A stretch of 64,000 nt of DNA. It comes from Paraglaciecola sp. MB-3u-78 (GTDB taxonomy: Bacteria > Pseudomonadota > Gammaproteobacteria > Enterobacterales > Alteromonadaceae). Each line of letters begins with the position of its first letter. Within the stretch, counting starts at the first letter, position 1. The stretch is taken from assembly GCF_002835935.1 (NCBI RefSeq), contig NZ_PJCF01000010.1:1-64000 (forward strand). The letters run 5' to 3'. Under the pieces are notes generated by a model, which was given only the letters and a program-made list of their open reading frames with translations, did no database searches and had not been told where the DNA came from. Made by a program: the position numbers and the translations under genes. Positions 36,835 to 45,648 of this stretch are shown one piece after another.

Positions 36835-37449
36835 TTACAACCCTTTTAATCTATCCAAATGTTCATTAGCCGCCTCTTGAATAGCAGCACTGGTTCTCTT
36901 TTTGGCATGCATGGCTTTACACGCTAAAAAACCCATTTTAAAAGCATCTTCGATTAATGAAAGCATATATTGAAACGTCGAAGCTCTGAACCTGAGCTTC
37001 GCTCTTAATAGTTGCCCTTTATCATGTACATCAATGCCTGTAGGCATTTTTAGTTCTGCAACATGCTCTTTTGCTGTTTGTATTTCCCACTCAGGATCCA
37101 TTAAATATTCCAGGATCAGATCATAGTTTTCATTACCTAGTCTCGCTTTATCCGCTATAGCCTTTAGACGCTGTAGCGTCTCATCCTTAATGGTTAATGT
37201 CGTAGTATTATGTTTGGCGCTATATTTATATTTACGAAATCGACCGCTTAATCTTCTGTGAGCATCGGGAGTGAGGGCAGACTTTAACGTCTTCATCGCT
37301 TGTTTCGGAAATTGACCACTGTATGGAGGTATTGCGCCACCATCTGACAAGATATCGTCTATTTTAATGTATTTTTCGACTAAGCCGTCAGTGACAAAAC
37401 GCACCCAATATTGGTCTGGTTGTGCTTCTTTACTCGTGCTTTTTGCCAT
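36835..37449 (-). CDS. unknown soluble protein divergent from a recombinase gene
   Basis: A 204-residue protein of unrecognised family, rich in Lys and helix-forming residues. A middle segment (about 80-105, TTTLTIKDETLQRLKAIADKA) looks like a strand followed by helices, similar in style to ribbon-helix-helix or plasmid DNA-binding proteins. A C-terminal helix follows at about 150-200. There is no signal peptide. It is divergent from the recombinase at 37812, with four TGTTAC-NN-GTAACA palindromes between, so it may be the protein that binds them. That is inference. The gene looks intact. Confidence 0.6.
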   Translation of the reverse strand: MAKSTSKEAQPDQYWVRFVTDGLVEKYIKIDDILSDGGAIPPYSGQFPKQAMKTLKSALTPDAHRRLSGRFRKYKYSAKHNTTTLTIKDETLQRLKAIADKARLGNENYDLILEYLMDPEWEIQTAKEHVAELKMPTGIDVHDKGQLLRAKLRFRASTFQYMLSLIEDAFKMGFLACKAMHAKKRTSAAIQEAANEHLDRLKGL

Positions 37450-37528
37450 CTCTGTGATGCCTGTAATGTTGAGGTAATAATAGTCGATATAAAAATATTA
37501 CTACATTGTCTATTAAAATACAGTTATT

Positions 37529-37731
37529 TGTTACCTGTAACATTTATTCACATCACAAAGCGCATCCGTTCCCTTTATTATTTATGTTACAGATAACAAT
37601 ATGAAAGATCCAAATTCGGGACAAAATACCTAAGTTTATGTAGGCTCACGCATTTATTGTTACCGGTAACAATTTAATATAATAAAAATAGCATCACCTT
37701 ACCCCACATAGAATATTTGTTACAGGTAACG
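37529..37731. promoter_or_regulatory. four TGTTAC-NN-GTAACA palindromes
   Basis: Sites at 37529-37542 (TGTTACCTGTAACA), 37585-37598 (TGTTACAGATAACA), 37658-37671 (TGTTACCGGTAACA, perfect) and 37718-37731 (TGTTACAGGTAACG). They lie in the 360-base gap between divergent genes, spaced 56, 73 and 60 bases start to start. This is the pattern of a multi-site operator or a partition/replication-type binding array; the bound protein is unknown. Confidence 0.75.
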
Positions 37732-37811
37732 TTTTTTGTTGACCGGCGCACTCCCCTGCTCTATTATTCCAGATAAGTGTAATTATCTAGAATAATAGAA
37801 ATGGCGATAAA

Positions 37812-38780
37812 ATGACTGACTTGATGAACGTGAGCAACATTTCTGATGAAACTGTACGATCACAAGTGTTAGCTAATCTCGAAGAATTCAAACACGACCT
37901 ATTGGACGACATGGCCAGTAATACCAAACGGGCCTACTTAAGTGATTTTGAACATTACTTATCTTTTTGTTTAAAACACGGGTTAGTGAGTATGAGTGAT
38001 GATTGGCGAGTGACGAAAGACACCATCAAAACATACTTTGTTTCACTCATGGTATCAGAGCTTAAAAACGCATCAATTAAACGCAAACTCAGTTCAATTA
38101 AATTTTTTATCGGTATTGCAGAACTACCGGATCCGTTTAAACACTCCAAGCTATTACGTGATTTTATAACAAACAAACTCAAAAAAAAGCCAGCAGCGCA
38201 AACACAGGCAAATCCTATTACTGCAGAGGTTTTAGTGGCGCTCAATGAGACATTTAACCCCCACTCACTGTTGGATACACGCAATAAACTGCTGGTTAAT
38301 CTTGCTTTTGACAGCTTGTTTCGGGCATCGAATTTGGCGGAGATTGAAGTGGCACACATCGATAGAGAGCATGGATCTGTGTTTGCTTCATATTCAAAGA
38401 CAGACCAGGAAGGACAAGGGAGTTATGGCTACATATCGCCTAGAACCATTATATTGCTTGACGAGTGGTTAAACGCATCGGGGATCACAGAAGGGTTTAT
38501 TTTTAGAACGCTATCACCGAAACAAACCGTACAACAAAAAACTATGGGTTATCAAGCTATCTACAAGACGTTTAAAAACTTTGGTGGTGCTAGGTATTTA
38601 GATAACAAAATAAGTTACAGCTGCCATTCAACAAGGGTTGGTGCAACCGTCAGTATGACAGAACAAAATAGACCGTTAATAAAAATCATCCAAGCGGGTA
38701 ATTGGAAGTCCGAAAGAATGGCTATTCGGTATGGGCAGCGCACCAATGTTGCCAAAGGAGGAATGGTTGACATTATTTGA
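37812..38780 (+). CDS. tyrosine recombinase, plasmid/island type
   Basis: A 322-residue recombinase. The core-binding region (about 15-120) has NTKRAYLSDFEHYLSFCLKH. The catalytic domain shows Arg in DSLFRASNL, Lys in SKTDQEGQG, HSTRVGAT, the Trp in place of the second His in GNWKSERM, and nucleophile Tyr in IRYGQR, so the active site is complete. The ATG at 37812 follows ATAAAATG after a GGCGAT stretch. It could move an element that includes its divergent neighbour. It is distinct from the recombinase at 27131. Confidence 0.85.
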   Translation: MTDLMNVSNISDETVRSQVLANLEEFKHDLLDDMASNTKRAYLSDFEHYLSFCLKHGLVSMSDDWRVTKDTIKTYFVSLMVSELKNASIKRKLSSIKFFIGIAELPDPFKHSKLLRDFITNKLKKKPAAQTQANPITAEVLVALNETFNPHSLLDTRNKLLVNLAFDSLFRASNLAEIEVAHIDREHGSVFASYSKTDQEGQGSYGYISPRTIILLDEWLNASGITEGFIFRTLSPKQTVQQKTMGYQAIYKTFKNFGGARYLDNKISYSCHSTRVGATVSMTEQNRPLIKIIQAGNWKSERMAIRYGQRTNVAKGGMVDII

Positions 38781-39110
38781 TAGAGCGCAGCTATTTTCCT
38801 TTTAGAATGACAAAGGCTTCTATCGACTGGACCGAACCATAATAAATTCGACGATAACATTTGAAGAAATCCATAAAAAAAATTATCAAGTGGCGAGAAA
38901 TTCACGGTAGTTATGAAAATAATTGAGTATTTAATTGCTCTTATATGGATTGGACAAACTAAGGACAAAAATTATAATTTGATTGGAGGTCATTCTCTGC
39001 ATTTGTATAATATTCAAAGAAGTAGCGAGGGGATCTGAACTATGCCAGAAAGAAAGCTTGTTAATTCAATTGTTTATTGAATTAAGTAATTGGAAATTAC
39101 TGCAAATCAC
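38781..39110. other. intergenic region, nothing recognised
   Basis: About 330 AT-rich bases downstream of the recombinase; no gene, RNA or clear att site seen. Confidence 0.4.
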
Positions 39111-39338
39111 TTAGCGATTGCTCAAAGTAATCAAAGAAACTAAGCGCTGTTTAAGGGTTGGTTTATGCTTTTCATCTATTTCAGTTGATGCCCTAGTGAA
39201 ACAAAAGCTGCTTGTAATCTCTATGGGGAGTTTAATTTTCTTATCAGGGTCAGGAACTAACTCTCCATCTATCAGACGGGTTGGAACTAAATATCTTTGA
39301 CCATCAATTTCAATAATGTCGTCGCCTGATTGGTTCAT
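39111..39338 (-). CDS. small hypothetical protein
   Basis: A 75-residue frame starting MNQSGDDIIEIDGQRYLVPT. The first half reads like a real small soluble protein (acidic, with a short beta-hairpin pattern DIIEIDGQRYLV). No family is recognised and it has no operon partner. The ribosome site upstream (CAAGGCAAAAGT) is plausible. Treat as hypothetical. Confidence 0.4.
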   Translation of the reverse strand: MNQSGDDIIEIDGQRYLVPTRLIDGELVPDPDKKIKLPIEITSSFCFTRASTEIDEKHKPTLKQRLVSLITLSNR

Positions 39339-39933
39339 ACTTTTGCCTTGTTGAAATTAGGTTTTATGGGGTCTGCATGGGCTTTAAAGCTGACACTAAG
39401 TGATGTCGATTTTCTGCTTCACTTATACGGTCTCAAATTCCTCTGTAGCAGACCTCGGTAATAGTGATTTGGCACTATAAGTTGCTGGCCATTAATAGTT
39501 GGCCACTACAGTCTATAAAAATCAATCGTTCGAAAATACGCAATACGAAATAGCCAGGCTTTAAAGCTATTAATTGGGGGCTGTTCGTTTTGCTTGACCG
39601 TTACTTCTGTGCCGCCTCGATACGATGGCAGGCTCTTAAAAACCGACACAAAAAAACTCTTGCATGAGGTCTTTGCTATCGTCAGGGTTGCCCGTTATGC
39701 GAAGCGAATAGTTAAAAAGCGGTTTTATACCCTTTTTCGCTTTTTGAACAAGCTGTTCATCAGTACGAGTAAACAAAGTTAATTTCCCTAATATTGGTCC
39801 TGCTTATACAGTCGGTACTAGGCGAAAAATAGTTGTAAACTACGTAGACAAAAGTACAACGCAAGGCAATGGCACTATCGGAGAATAAACGTTCTTCAAG
39901 ATCACAAATAGATTTAGCGGAGTGGCGCACTTT
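39339..39933. other. intergenic region, possible transposase scrap
   Basis: About 595 bases. One frame near 39590-39660 encodes LLDRYFCAASIRWQALKNR, which vaguely recalls the LDRYF segment of DDE transposases, but it is too short to call. Nothing else is recognised. Confidence 0.3.
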
Positions 39934-40545
39934 CTACTTGTTGTGCAGCCGGTAAACTAAGTATGCCGATTCAGCGGTTTTAATGGCGACACCGGCTATT
40001 GCAGCAGCCGGCTGAATTTGCCTGATATCAGGGAAAAACGGCGCGAACACGTCGATGGCTTGAACAATGGCTTTGCCAGTAGAGAGCGAGGCCTGTACGT
40101 TGTTTATCCTGTTTTTATCTGTCCACGCGTCTATGGCACCATAGGTTGATACAATGAACTCCAAGGACTGAATAGGTTGATTCATTTCTTCAGGAAAATA
40201 CTGCTTAATTAGGGACGCACTGTTTGACGCTAGCGACAGGTAGGCATTGCGAATTTCTTTATCGGACGCTTTGTTAACTGCAGCGCCGTAGCTTAAAGAA
40301 CTGGATGTAAAAGGGTTGTTTTTACTTTGATTTGCTAAATACTGTGTATAGTTTTGCGGCAAACCGGTAATTGGTGAGGTTCTAAATATAACGTTGCTTA
40401 CGCTTTGCTGATTACCCGTTAACAATACCTCAGCATCAAGTTCCTCGGTCCACGCTATGTCGTGGCTGCCTGACGTCAGGCTTTCAATGTCGGCTTCAGA
40501 CTCTGGTTTAACTTTCACAACTCTGAGCGTGGATTTATTATTCAT
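39934..40545 (-). CDS. unknown protein of the mobile region
   Basis: A 203-residue protein without a recognised family. The N-terminal ~60 residues are polar. About 70-110 are Ser/Asn-rich and a C-terminal ~60 residues are mildly hydrophobic and Ala-rich (IQPAAAIAGVAIKTAESAYL) but too interrupted for a confident membrane segment. No signal peptide. It stands alone between repeats. The ATG at 40545 follows AGTAGGTGCC in the coding sense. Its intact length suggests a maintained gene. Confidence 0.5.
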   Translation of the reverse strand: MNNKSTLRVVKVKPESEADIESLTSGSHDIAWTEELDAEVLLTGNQQSVSNVIFRTSPITGLPQNYTQYLANQSKNNPFTSSSLSYGAAVNKASDKEIRNAYLSLASNSASLIKQYFPEEMNQPIQSLEFIVSTYGAIDAWTDKNRINNVQASLSTGKAIVQAIDVFAPFFPDIRQIQPAAAIAGVAIKTAESAYLVYRLHNK

Positions 40546-40948
40546 TTTGGCACCTACTGTTGAACCAAATACCAGCCAGCGTTGAGGTGACTAGGCATTT
40601 ACTTTACATGAGTAAGCGAACTGCAGGGCGCTTTTTTTCAGATTATCAGGATATTCTGTGCTTGGAAAACGCTTTCAGCAAACAGAGGGGCGAATTACAA
40701 AAGAACTTGGAATGTGGTGGCATTCTTCTTTGCTTCATCAGCTTTAATAGTTACTGAGTCGCCTACGTCTCGCATAATCATCTTGGAAAGACAAATATAC
40801 CGGTACTCATAATCAAGGTCACGTCATCAAAATAGGAAGAAACTTGATTGCTACCATCTACTTCTATTCTTTTGGCTTGAACACTAAGCAGCAAGTTTTT
40901 AGGCATGGTGATTGAAACATTTCCTTTATAAGTAAAGAAGGACTCACA

Positions 40949-40970
40949 TTGCCTGATAGCTGACGTAAGC
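40949..40970 (+). repeat. dispersed intergenic repeat, partial copy 2
   Basis: ATTGCCTGATAGCTGACGTA matches the end block of the repeats at 29123-29147 and 41273-41299. Similarity to the 29147 copy continues downstream for about 40 bases (GACAAGAA-GTG). Confidence 0.6.
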
Positions 40971-41130
40971 AATTTGTAGATTTTTGCGATATTGATCGAC
41001 AAGAAAGTGCCAATACCCACCATTCGGAGTCACTTCAGTTAAACTGATTTTCGCGATAAATTGTCAGTCTAGTTCGCAGCCCAAATAGACAGCTAACGAC
41101 CTATAGCGGACTTAAGAGAATTCAAGCTAT

Positions 41131-41299
41131 CAGACTATATTGAGCGAAGAATCATCATACGATTAATCAAACTTGACTGACGGCAATGAGCAAATTCCGG
41201 TCATACGACTGAAATGAATCGCGACTGGCAAGTGAAGGTTCATCACAACCGTTGAATAGTATTGGTTAGCGCCAAAAATTGCCTGATAGCTGATATAAG
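41131..41299 (+). repeat. dispersed intergenic repeat, copy 3
   Basis: It begins CAGACTATATTGAGCGA and ends ATTGCCTGATAGCTGATATA, the same order of blocks as 28936-29147 with a shorter interior. Confidence 0.6.
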
Positions 41300-41538
41300 C
41301 GATATCAATTTTTAACTTATCTGAAAATTTCGTAAATTGGCGACAAATCTATTCTTTAAATCCCCCGACTGCGGCATTTAGAATAACGCCATTATGTAGA
41401 CAACTAACGGCAAGCAGCCTGCATATCGGAAAGCCCAACCCTGCCTTTTGGGCGCCTTGTTGAAGGAAGGCTGTTTGACTACTTTTTGTGTCGGGTATCG
41501 TCAATGAGGCTAACGCTACGCCCTAACCAACGCCACTT

Positions 41539-41973
41539 CTAGGGTACTGAATTAACTTCACCTTTCTTGTTAACCACTTGGGTTAATAGAGGCAGCGATA
41601 ACCTTTTTCGGGCTTTGCAGTAGGCGGCTGTGTTTGCACTGGTATTGTTCACGAATTGTGCCTGAATGAGCATGTCGTTTACGGCTTTACTGCACGATCT
41701 ATCTTCATTTAAGGTTTGTGCGAGAAAAATAGACAGTGTTTTAGTTGGCGTATAAATCCGCTCACGATGGTTATTGGGTAGGTTGTTTTCAATCGTTAAG
41801 GCTGGCTCATCTTGAGAGAGTAAGGCTAAAAAGTCGACTGCATGAGTATTATTGGCTAAATAATGGATCTTCTTCTGTTGGGAAAGGTGAATATGGGAGA
41901 TAATGGACGTGAAGGCAGAGTACTTTGTGGCTGTTTTTGTGGTGAAAATATTCTACAACGGTTTCTGCCATTT
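41539..41973 (-). pseudogene. IS4-family transposase remnant
   Basis: Leftward frames give IS4-type N-terminal sequence: FLAQTLNEDRSCSKAVNDML, then ANTAAYCKARKRLSLPLLTQ, ended by a stop at 41539-41541. A frameshift around 41860 separates an upstream start near 41973 (MAETVVEYFHHK). The catalytic DDE region is missing. It differs from the scrap at 20006. Confidence 0.7.
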
Positions 41974-42134
41974 TTTAGTATTGTCTTTTAATTTAACTGA
42001 CTGTTATTAAATAATTATTTTATTAAATTAGTGCCATTCTGTTCTGCTTCCCCTTATTCATAACCCCCTTTATTCAAAAATCACTGAGTTTATACAAACA
42101 CCCATTTAAATATCGAGTCAATTAGAGTGATGAG

Positions 42135-42214
42135 ATGGACGTTCCCTCCCTAATACGGCGTCAATGCGCCAAAATAGAATTTCCAACAAGACTATTTAGA
42201 TAGGGAACGTCCAT
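42135..42214. repeat. 80-bp element with perfect 13-bp terminal inverted repeats
   Basis: ATGGACGTTCCCT at 42135-42147 and AGGGAACGTCCAT at 42202-42214 are perfect inverted repeats around 54 bases. The 16-mer ATGTGTCTATGTAAAT starting at 42213 also occurs near 32255. This looks like a miniature or collapsed insertion element. Confidence 0.6.
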
Positions 42215-42468
42215 ATGTGTCTATGTAAATTAAAAATATAGTTGCTTAAGTGTATCGGTCAAGGGTGAGTCTTAAGCAATATGAAATTAGCCAGTAACAG
42301 ATGATTATAGAAAGAACATGGCAAAAATAATGAAAATTCTACTTTAGTTACTAGCCTTGAAAACATGATCCCACGTTGCTAAGTCATCGAATTACACCTC
42401 TGAATATTTAGTATTCAACCATAGGTCTTCAGGAGGGTCTTTGTTGTTGACGCACATGGTGAGTATTT

Positions 42469-42483
42469 TGTCGTATCAGGACA
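42469..42483. promoter_or_regulatory. putative AraC-regulator operator, SDR side
   Basis: TGTCGTATCAGGACA followed by CTG closely matches the perfect palindrome at 45522-45536, and the preceding GGTGAGTAT matches GGTGAATAT there. It lies about 100 bases before the SDR gene. Confidence 0.6.
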
Positions 42484-42585
42484 CTGTGACTGAGACCGCT
42501 TTGTATTATAAAGCGTTTGTTGTCGACTACTTTACAGTTGGAAATACTTTCAACAATTGGGATCGTTAAAAAATGGCGGAATATA

Positions 42586-43380
42586 ATGAATAAAAAAATG
42601 GCATTGGTAACAGGGGCATCAGACGGAATTGGTCTTGAGTTTTGCAAAATTCTGGCGGAACGGGGACACAATCTTATTCTGGTTGCCCGCCGTGAGCAAA
42701 AGTTGCAGGATGTTGCCCGTGACCTCAGTGAACACTACAAAGTAGACTGCATTGTGATGACTGCTGATTTATCAGAGCCACAAGCTGCTCAGAAGCTTTT
42801 TCAGAGGGTAAAGAGTAACCAACTGAACGTCAATTTTCTGGTGAATAATGCGGGTCTATTGGCCAATGGTTCATTTACTGATCTGGATCTGAGCACTCAA
42901 GAAAATATGTTAATGGTGAACGTATTAGCCCTCACTTCATTAACCCATTTATTCGCTACTGATATGGCTTCTAGAGGTGGCGGACATATTCTCAATCTCG
43001 CTTCTTTGGCTGCATGGACAGCTATTCCTAATCAGAACGTCTATGCAGCCAGCAAAGCTTATGTCCTGTCTTTCAGTCATGCTTTTGCCGATGAAATGAT
43101 GGTGGCAGGCACAGGAGTTGTCGTTACAGCTTTGTGTCCAGGCTATACCGCCACGAAAATGTTGTCCAATCCTGACCAGGGAGGCCTACTCAAAATTCCC
43201 AAGGCTGTCATATCATCACCACAATCAGTAGCGGAAAAAGGGATAAATGGATGCTTGGCTGGTAAAACAACAATTATCCCCGGCTTGTCTAATCAGATGA
43301 CGGCCTATGTTTCCCAACTATTTTCAAAAATGATGGTTACCCGATTGATGGGGAAAATGTATAGAAAAAATATGACCTAA
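42586..43380 (+). CDS. short-chain dehydrogenase/reductase
   Basis: A 264-residue classical SDR. The cofactor motif TGASDGIG is at 10-17, NNAG near 89, the catalytic Ser in LNLASLAAW and the YxxxK in VYAASKAY near 150. It uses NAD(P)H to interconvert an alcohol and a carbonyl; the subfamily resembles DltE/acyl-reductase-type SDRs acting on hydrophobic substrates. The ATG at 42586 has GGCGGA five bases upstream; an earlier in-frame ATG adds an unrelated N-terminus. The epimerase gene follows 90 bases later, probably in one operon. A role in fatty aldehyde or ether-lipid metabolism is inferred from the cluster. Confidence 0.85.
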   Translation: MNKKMALVTGASDGIGLEFCKILAERGHNLILVARREQKLQDVARDLSEHYKVDCIVMTADLSEPQAAQKLFQRVKSNQLNVNFLVNNAGLLANGSFTDLDLSTQENMLMVNVLALTSLTHLFATDMASRGGGHILNLASLAAWTAIPNQNVYAASKAYVLSFSHAFADEMMVAGTGVVVTALCPGYTATKMLSNPDQGGLLKIPKAVISSPQSVAEKGINGCLAGKTTIIPGLSNQMTAYVSQLFSKMMVTRLMGKMYRKNMT

Positions 43381-43470
43381 AAGGAGTTGTCCAGAACAAA
43401 CTCAAATTATTCAAACGTAATCAATGTCGGGTATGTAACAGGCTATAGTCAGTATGATAGGAGGTATATT

Positions 43471-44442
43471 ATGAAACAATCGAAAATAAGCATTTTGATA
43501 ACCGGAGCTAATGGTTTTATTGGCAAAGCGTTGATGGATTATTACAAAAAAAATGGAGTTTCAGTCGTCGGAGTGGATTTGCAGGGTAACGGTGACGATG
43601 TTCATCAGGCGGATATTGCCAACCCTGAAACATTTGCTGAATTATTAGAAAACTGCAGTGTCGTTATCCATACGGCAGCCTTGGTCTCTAACGCCATGAG
43701 CGATGTGGATATGTGGAGGGTTAATGTACTGGCCACATCTAAACTGATAAATGCTGCACAGATGCATCAGGTAAAGCGATTTGTGCAAATATCATCAATC
43801 GTTGCTTTTGGAAACAAAGCCAAAGGAGAGTTAAATGAGGATTATCCAGTTCATGCCGATGGGGGGAGCTATGTTTTAACAAAACTGGCTTCTGAGCATA
43901 CCGTACTGGCAGCACAAACTCAGGGCAATATTGAGGTGGTCATTATTCGCCCTGGGGATGTTTATGGTCCTGGCAGTCGGCCTTGGATTATATTACCTTT
44001 GGAGATGCTCAAGAAAAATCAGTTTATGCTACCCGCGATGGGAAAAGGTTACTTTCGACCGCTCTATATCGATGATCTTATAAGGGGTATTGCTCTGGCG
44101 GCATCTAGTGATAAAGTCGCCGGTCAAATATTGATCTTATCTTGCAAAGGTTATGTCACGACAAAAGAGTTTTTTAAACATCACTGTAGTTGGCTGGGTA
44201 ATAAAGGACCGATGACGGTTCCAACATCTGTTGCTTTAGTTCTTTCTTATATCGTTACTGGGATCAGTAAACTATTTGGTAAGGCAAATGAGGCTTCGCC
44301 AGCGAGTATTTATCAGCTAAATACTCAGAGTTGGTTTTCTATAGATAAAGCGGAACGACTACTGGGCTGGAAGCCTGAAGTTACCTTAACCGAGGGCATG
44401 AAACGTAGCCGTGAATGGGCTGAAAAACACGGCTATTTATAA
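43471..44442 (+). CDS. NAD-dependent epimerase/dehydratase (extended SDR)
   Basis: A 323-residue extended SDR. The Rossmann motif TGANGFIG is at 11-18. A VVIHTAALVS segment, the Ser in VQISSIVAFG and YVLTK (catalytic Tyr and Lys near 134-138) follow. RPGDVYGPGSRPW is typical of the 3-beta-HSD/epimerase group that acts on sterol-like or lipid alcohols as well as sugars. AGGAGG ends nine bases before the ATG at 43471; a longer N-terminus from 43387 lacks such a site. It ends ten bases from the converging AraC-type regulator. The substrate is unknown. Confidence 0.85.
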   Translation: MKQSKISILITGANGFIGKALMDYYKKNGVSVVGVDLQGNGDDVHQADIANPETFAELLENCSVVIHTAALVSNAMSDVDMWRVNVLATSKLINAAQMHQVKRFVQISSIVAFGNKAKGELNEDYPVHADGGSYVLTKLASEHTVLAAQTQGNIEVVIIRPGDVYGPGSRPWIILPLEMLKKNQFMLPAMGKGYFRPLYIDDLIRGIALAASSDKVAGQILILSCKGYVTTKEFFKHHCSWLGNKGPMTVPTSVALVLSYIVTGISKLFGKANEASPASIYQLNTQSWFSIDKAERLLGWKPEVTLTEGMKRSREWAEKHGYL

Positions 44443-44451
44443 CACCTCAGG

Positions 44452-45486
44452 TTAGCGATATGAACCGGGAGTTCGCCCGGTCCATAACTTGAAGCCTCGG
44501 TGAAAAGAGCGTATTTCCATATAGCCCAGTTCATCTGCAATCGTTTCCACAGTTAACTCTGTATGCTCAAGATAATGCAGAGCCAATTCCAGTCGTAACT
44601 CATTTAAGACTTCTTTATAACTTAATCCTTCCTCTTTTAGTTTCCTTTGCAAGGTACGGTTGCTCATACCCAGTTGACGAGCAATGGTTTCACTACTAGG
44701 CGTTCGTTGTCTCAAAATCAGAATTAATATGTTTTTAACCTGAACAGATACTGGCTGATACTTGTCAATAATTGCCATTGCCTGGGTAGCGTGCTCAAGT
44801 AAAGTCTGTAGCAATTGTTCATTGGCCTGAGGTAATATTTCATCCAGAACCTCCTCTTTAAATACAATACAACTCAAGGGTTTATTGAAACAGACTTCAC
44901 AACCAAAAATTTCTTTATACTCATTTAACAAGCACTCGTCTTGTGGGGGGCTGTGTGCAAACCAGATACTGTGACTACAGTTTATTCCCAGATAATGGCG
45001 ACCATAGGTATGCCACGAACCCAAAACATGTTCCACCTCGTGTCGTTTTGCCTGAGGGTCAGAAAAAGTACAGAGCCAACTTTGATAAATATAACCATTA
45101 TCATCAGTGATTGAGGTCTGTCCCATATCCCCTACAATTTTTTCAAAAATAGGGATTTTTGCCTGGATTTTGCGCAGCGTCGAGCAGTTCATTGCAATAT
45201 AACCCAAAACGCTATACGAAGAAGGTTCAACATATTTTGCTGCATGCAGCCCAAAACAGGGGTCGCCACTTTCAATGATCAGCAATCTGATTAACTTTTC
45301 CATCGCAGAATTGGAAAAATGTTTGTTATTGTCTTGGAGTATTTCTGCATCAATGCCAGCAAGTTTTAACAAACTATAACAATCAATGCCGCAGTCTTCT
45401 GCGGCTTTCAAGTAAGGTTTGAGTGCGGGGACAGAAGCGAGTCCGAACCTGTCATTTTTTGAACTCTCTATATTCAAGCTAATCAA
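44452..45486 (-). CDS. AraC/OruR-type transcriptional regulator
   Basis: A 344-residue regulator. The N-terminal ~200 residues match the arabinose-binding-like domain found in OruR/ArgR-type AraC proteins (SVLGYIAMNCSTLRKI, FEKIVGD). The C-terminal ~100 residues hold two helix-turn-helix motifs (SSETIARQLGMSNRTLQRKL; VETIADELGYMEIRSFHRGF followed by WTGRTPGSYR). It is divergent from the flavoenzyme operon and convergent with the epimerase gene. Matching palindromes lie at 45522 in front of its own divergent promoter and at 42469 in front of the SDR operon. It is therefore the likely controller of both arms, sensing a substrate of the pathway. That link is inference. Confidence 0.9.
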   Translation of the reverse strand: MISLNIESSKNDRFGLASVPALKPYLKAAEDCGIDCYSLLKLAGIDAEILQDNNKHFSNSAMEKLIRLLIIESGDPCFGLHAAKYVEPSSYSVLGYIAMNCSTLRKIQAKIPIFEKIVGDMGQTSITDDNGYIYQSWLCTFSDPQAKRHEVEHVLGSWHTYGRHYLGINCSHSIWFAHSPPQDECLLNEYKEIFGCEVCFNKPLSCIVFKEEVLDEILPQANEQLLQTLLEHATQAMAIIDKYQPVSVQVKNILILILRQRTPSSETIARQLGMSNRTLQRKLKEEGLSYKEVLNELRLELALHYLEHTELTVETIADELGYMEIRSFHRGFKLWTGRTPGSYR

Positions 45487-45521
45487 GCTCCCAGAGTTGT
45501 TGGCGTAAACGGTGAATATAT

Positions 45522-45536
45522 TGTCGTGTCACGACA
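45522..45536. promoter_or_regulatory. putative AraC-regulator operator, divergent promoter
   Basis: TGTCGTG-T-CACGACA is a perfect 7-1-7 palindrome, 36 bases upstream of the regulator's start codon and about 110 bases before the flavoenzyme gene. A near copy at 42469-42483 precedes the other operon. Confidence 0.65.
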
Positions 45537-45648
45537 CTGATTTTGATGCACGTTATGTTTTAAAATTAAACATCGGCGAAACAAGTGGTTCACACAAAAT
45601 TAACACCCAAGAATATATATAACTTTATCAATCTTGGCAATAAGGTAC

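Larger units (their letters stand above)
40546..41538. other. intergenic region with dispersed repeats
   Basis: About 1 kb. It contains two copies of the dispersed repeat end block (40949-40970 and 41273-41299) and a longer copy from 41131. A leftward frame at 40778-41023 (with KGNVSITMPKNLLLSVQAK) could be a gene scrap, but its N-terminal half lies in repeat DNA. The 14-mer GACCTATAGCGGAC at 41098-41111 recurs at 61732-61745. Confidence 0.4.

Noticed and set aside
37529-37731. Iterons of a replication origin
   Set aside because: The sites are palindromes at uneven spacing, not direct iterons, and neither flanking gene is a recognisable replication initiator.
28936-41299. CRISPR array from the recurring blocks
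   Set aside because: Copies are few, far apart and irregular, with no uniform spacers and no cas genes.
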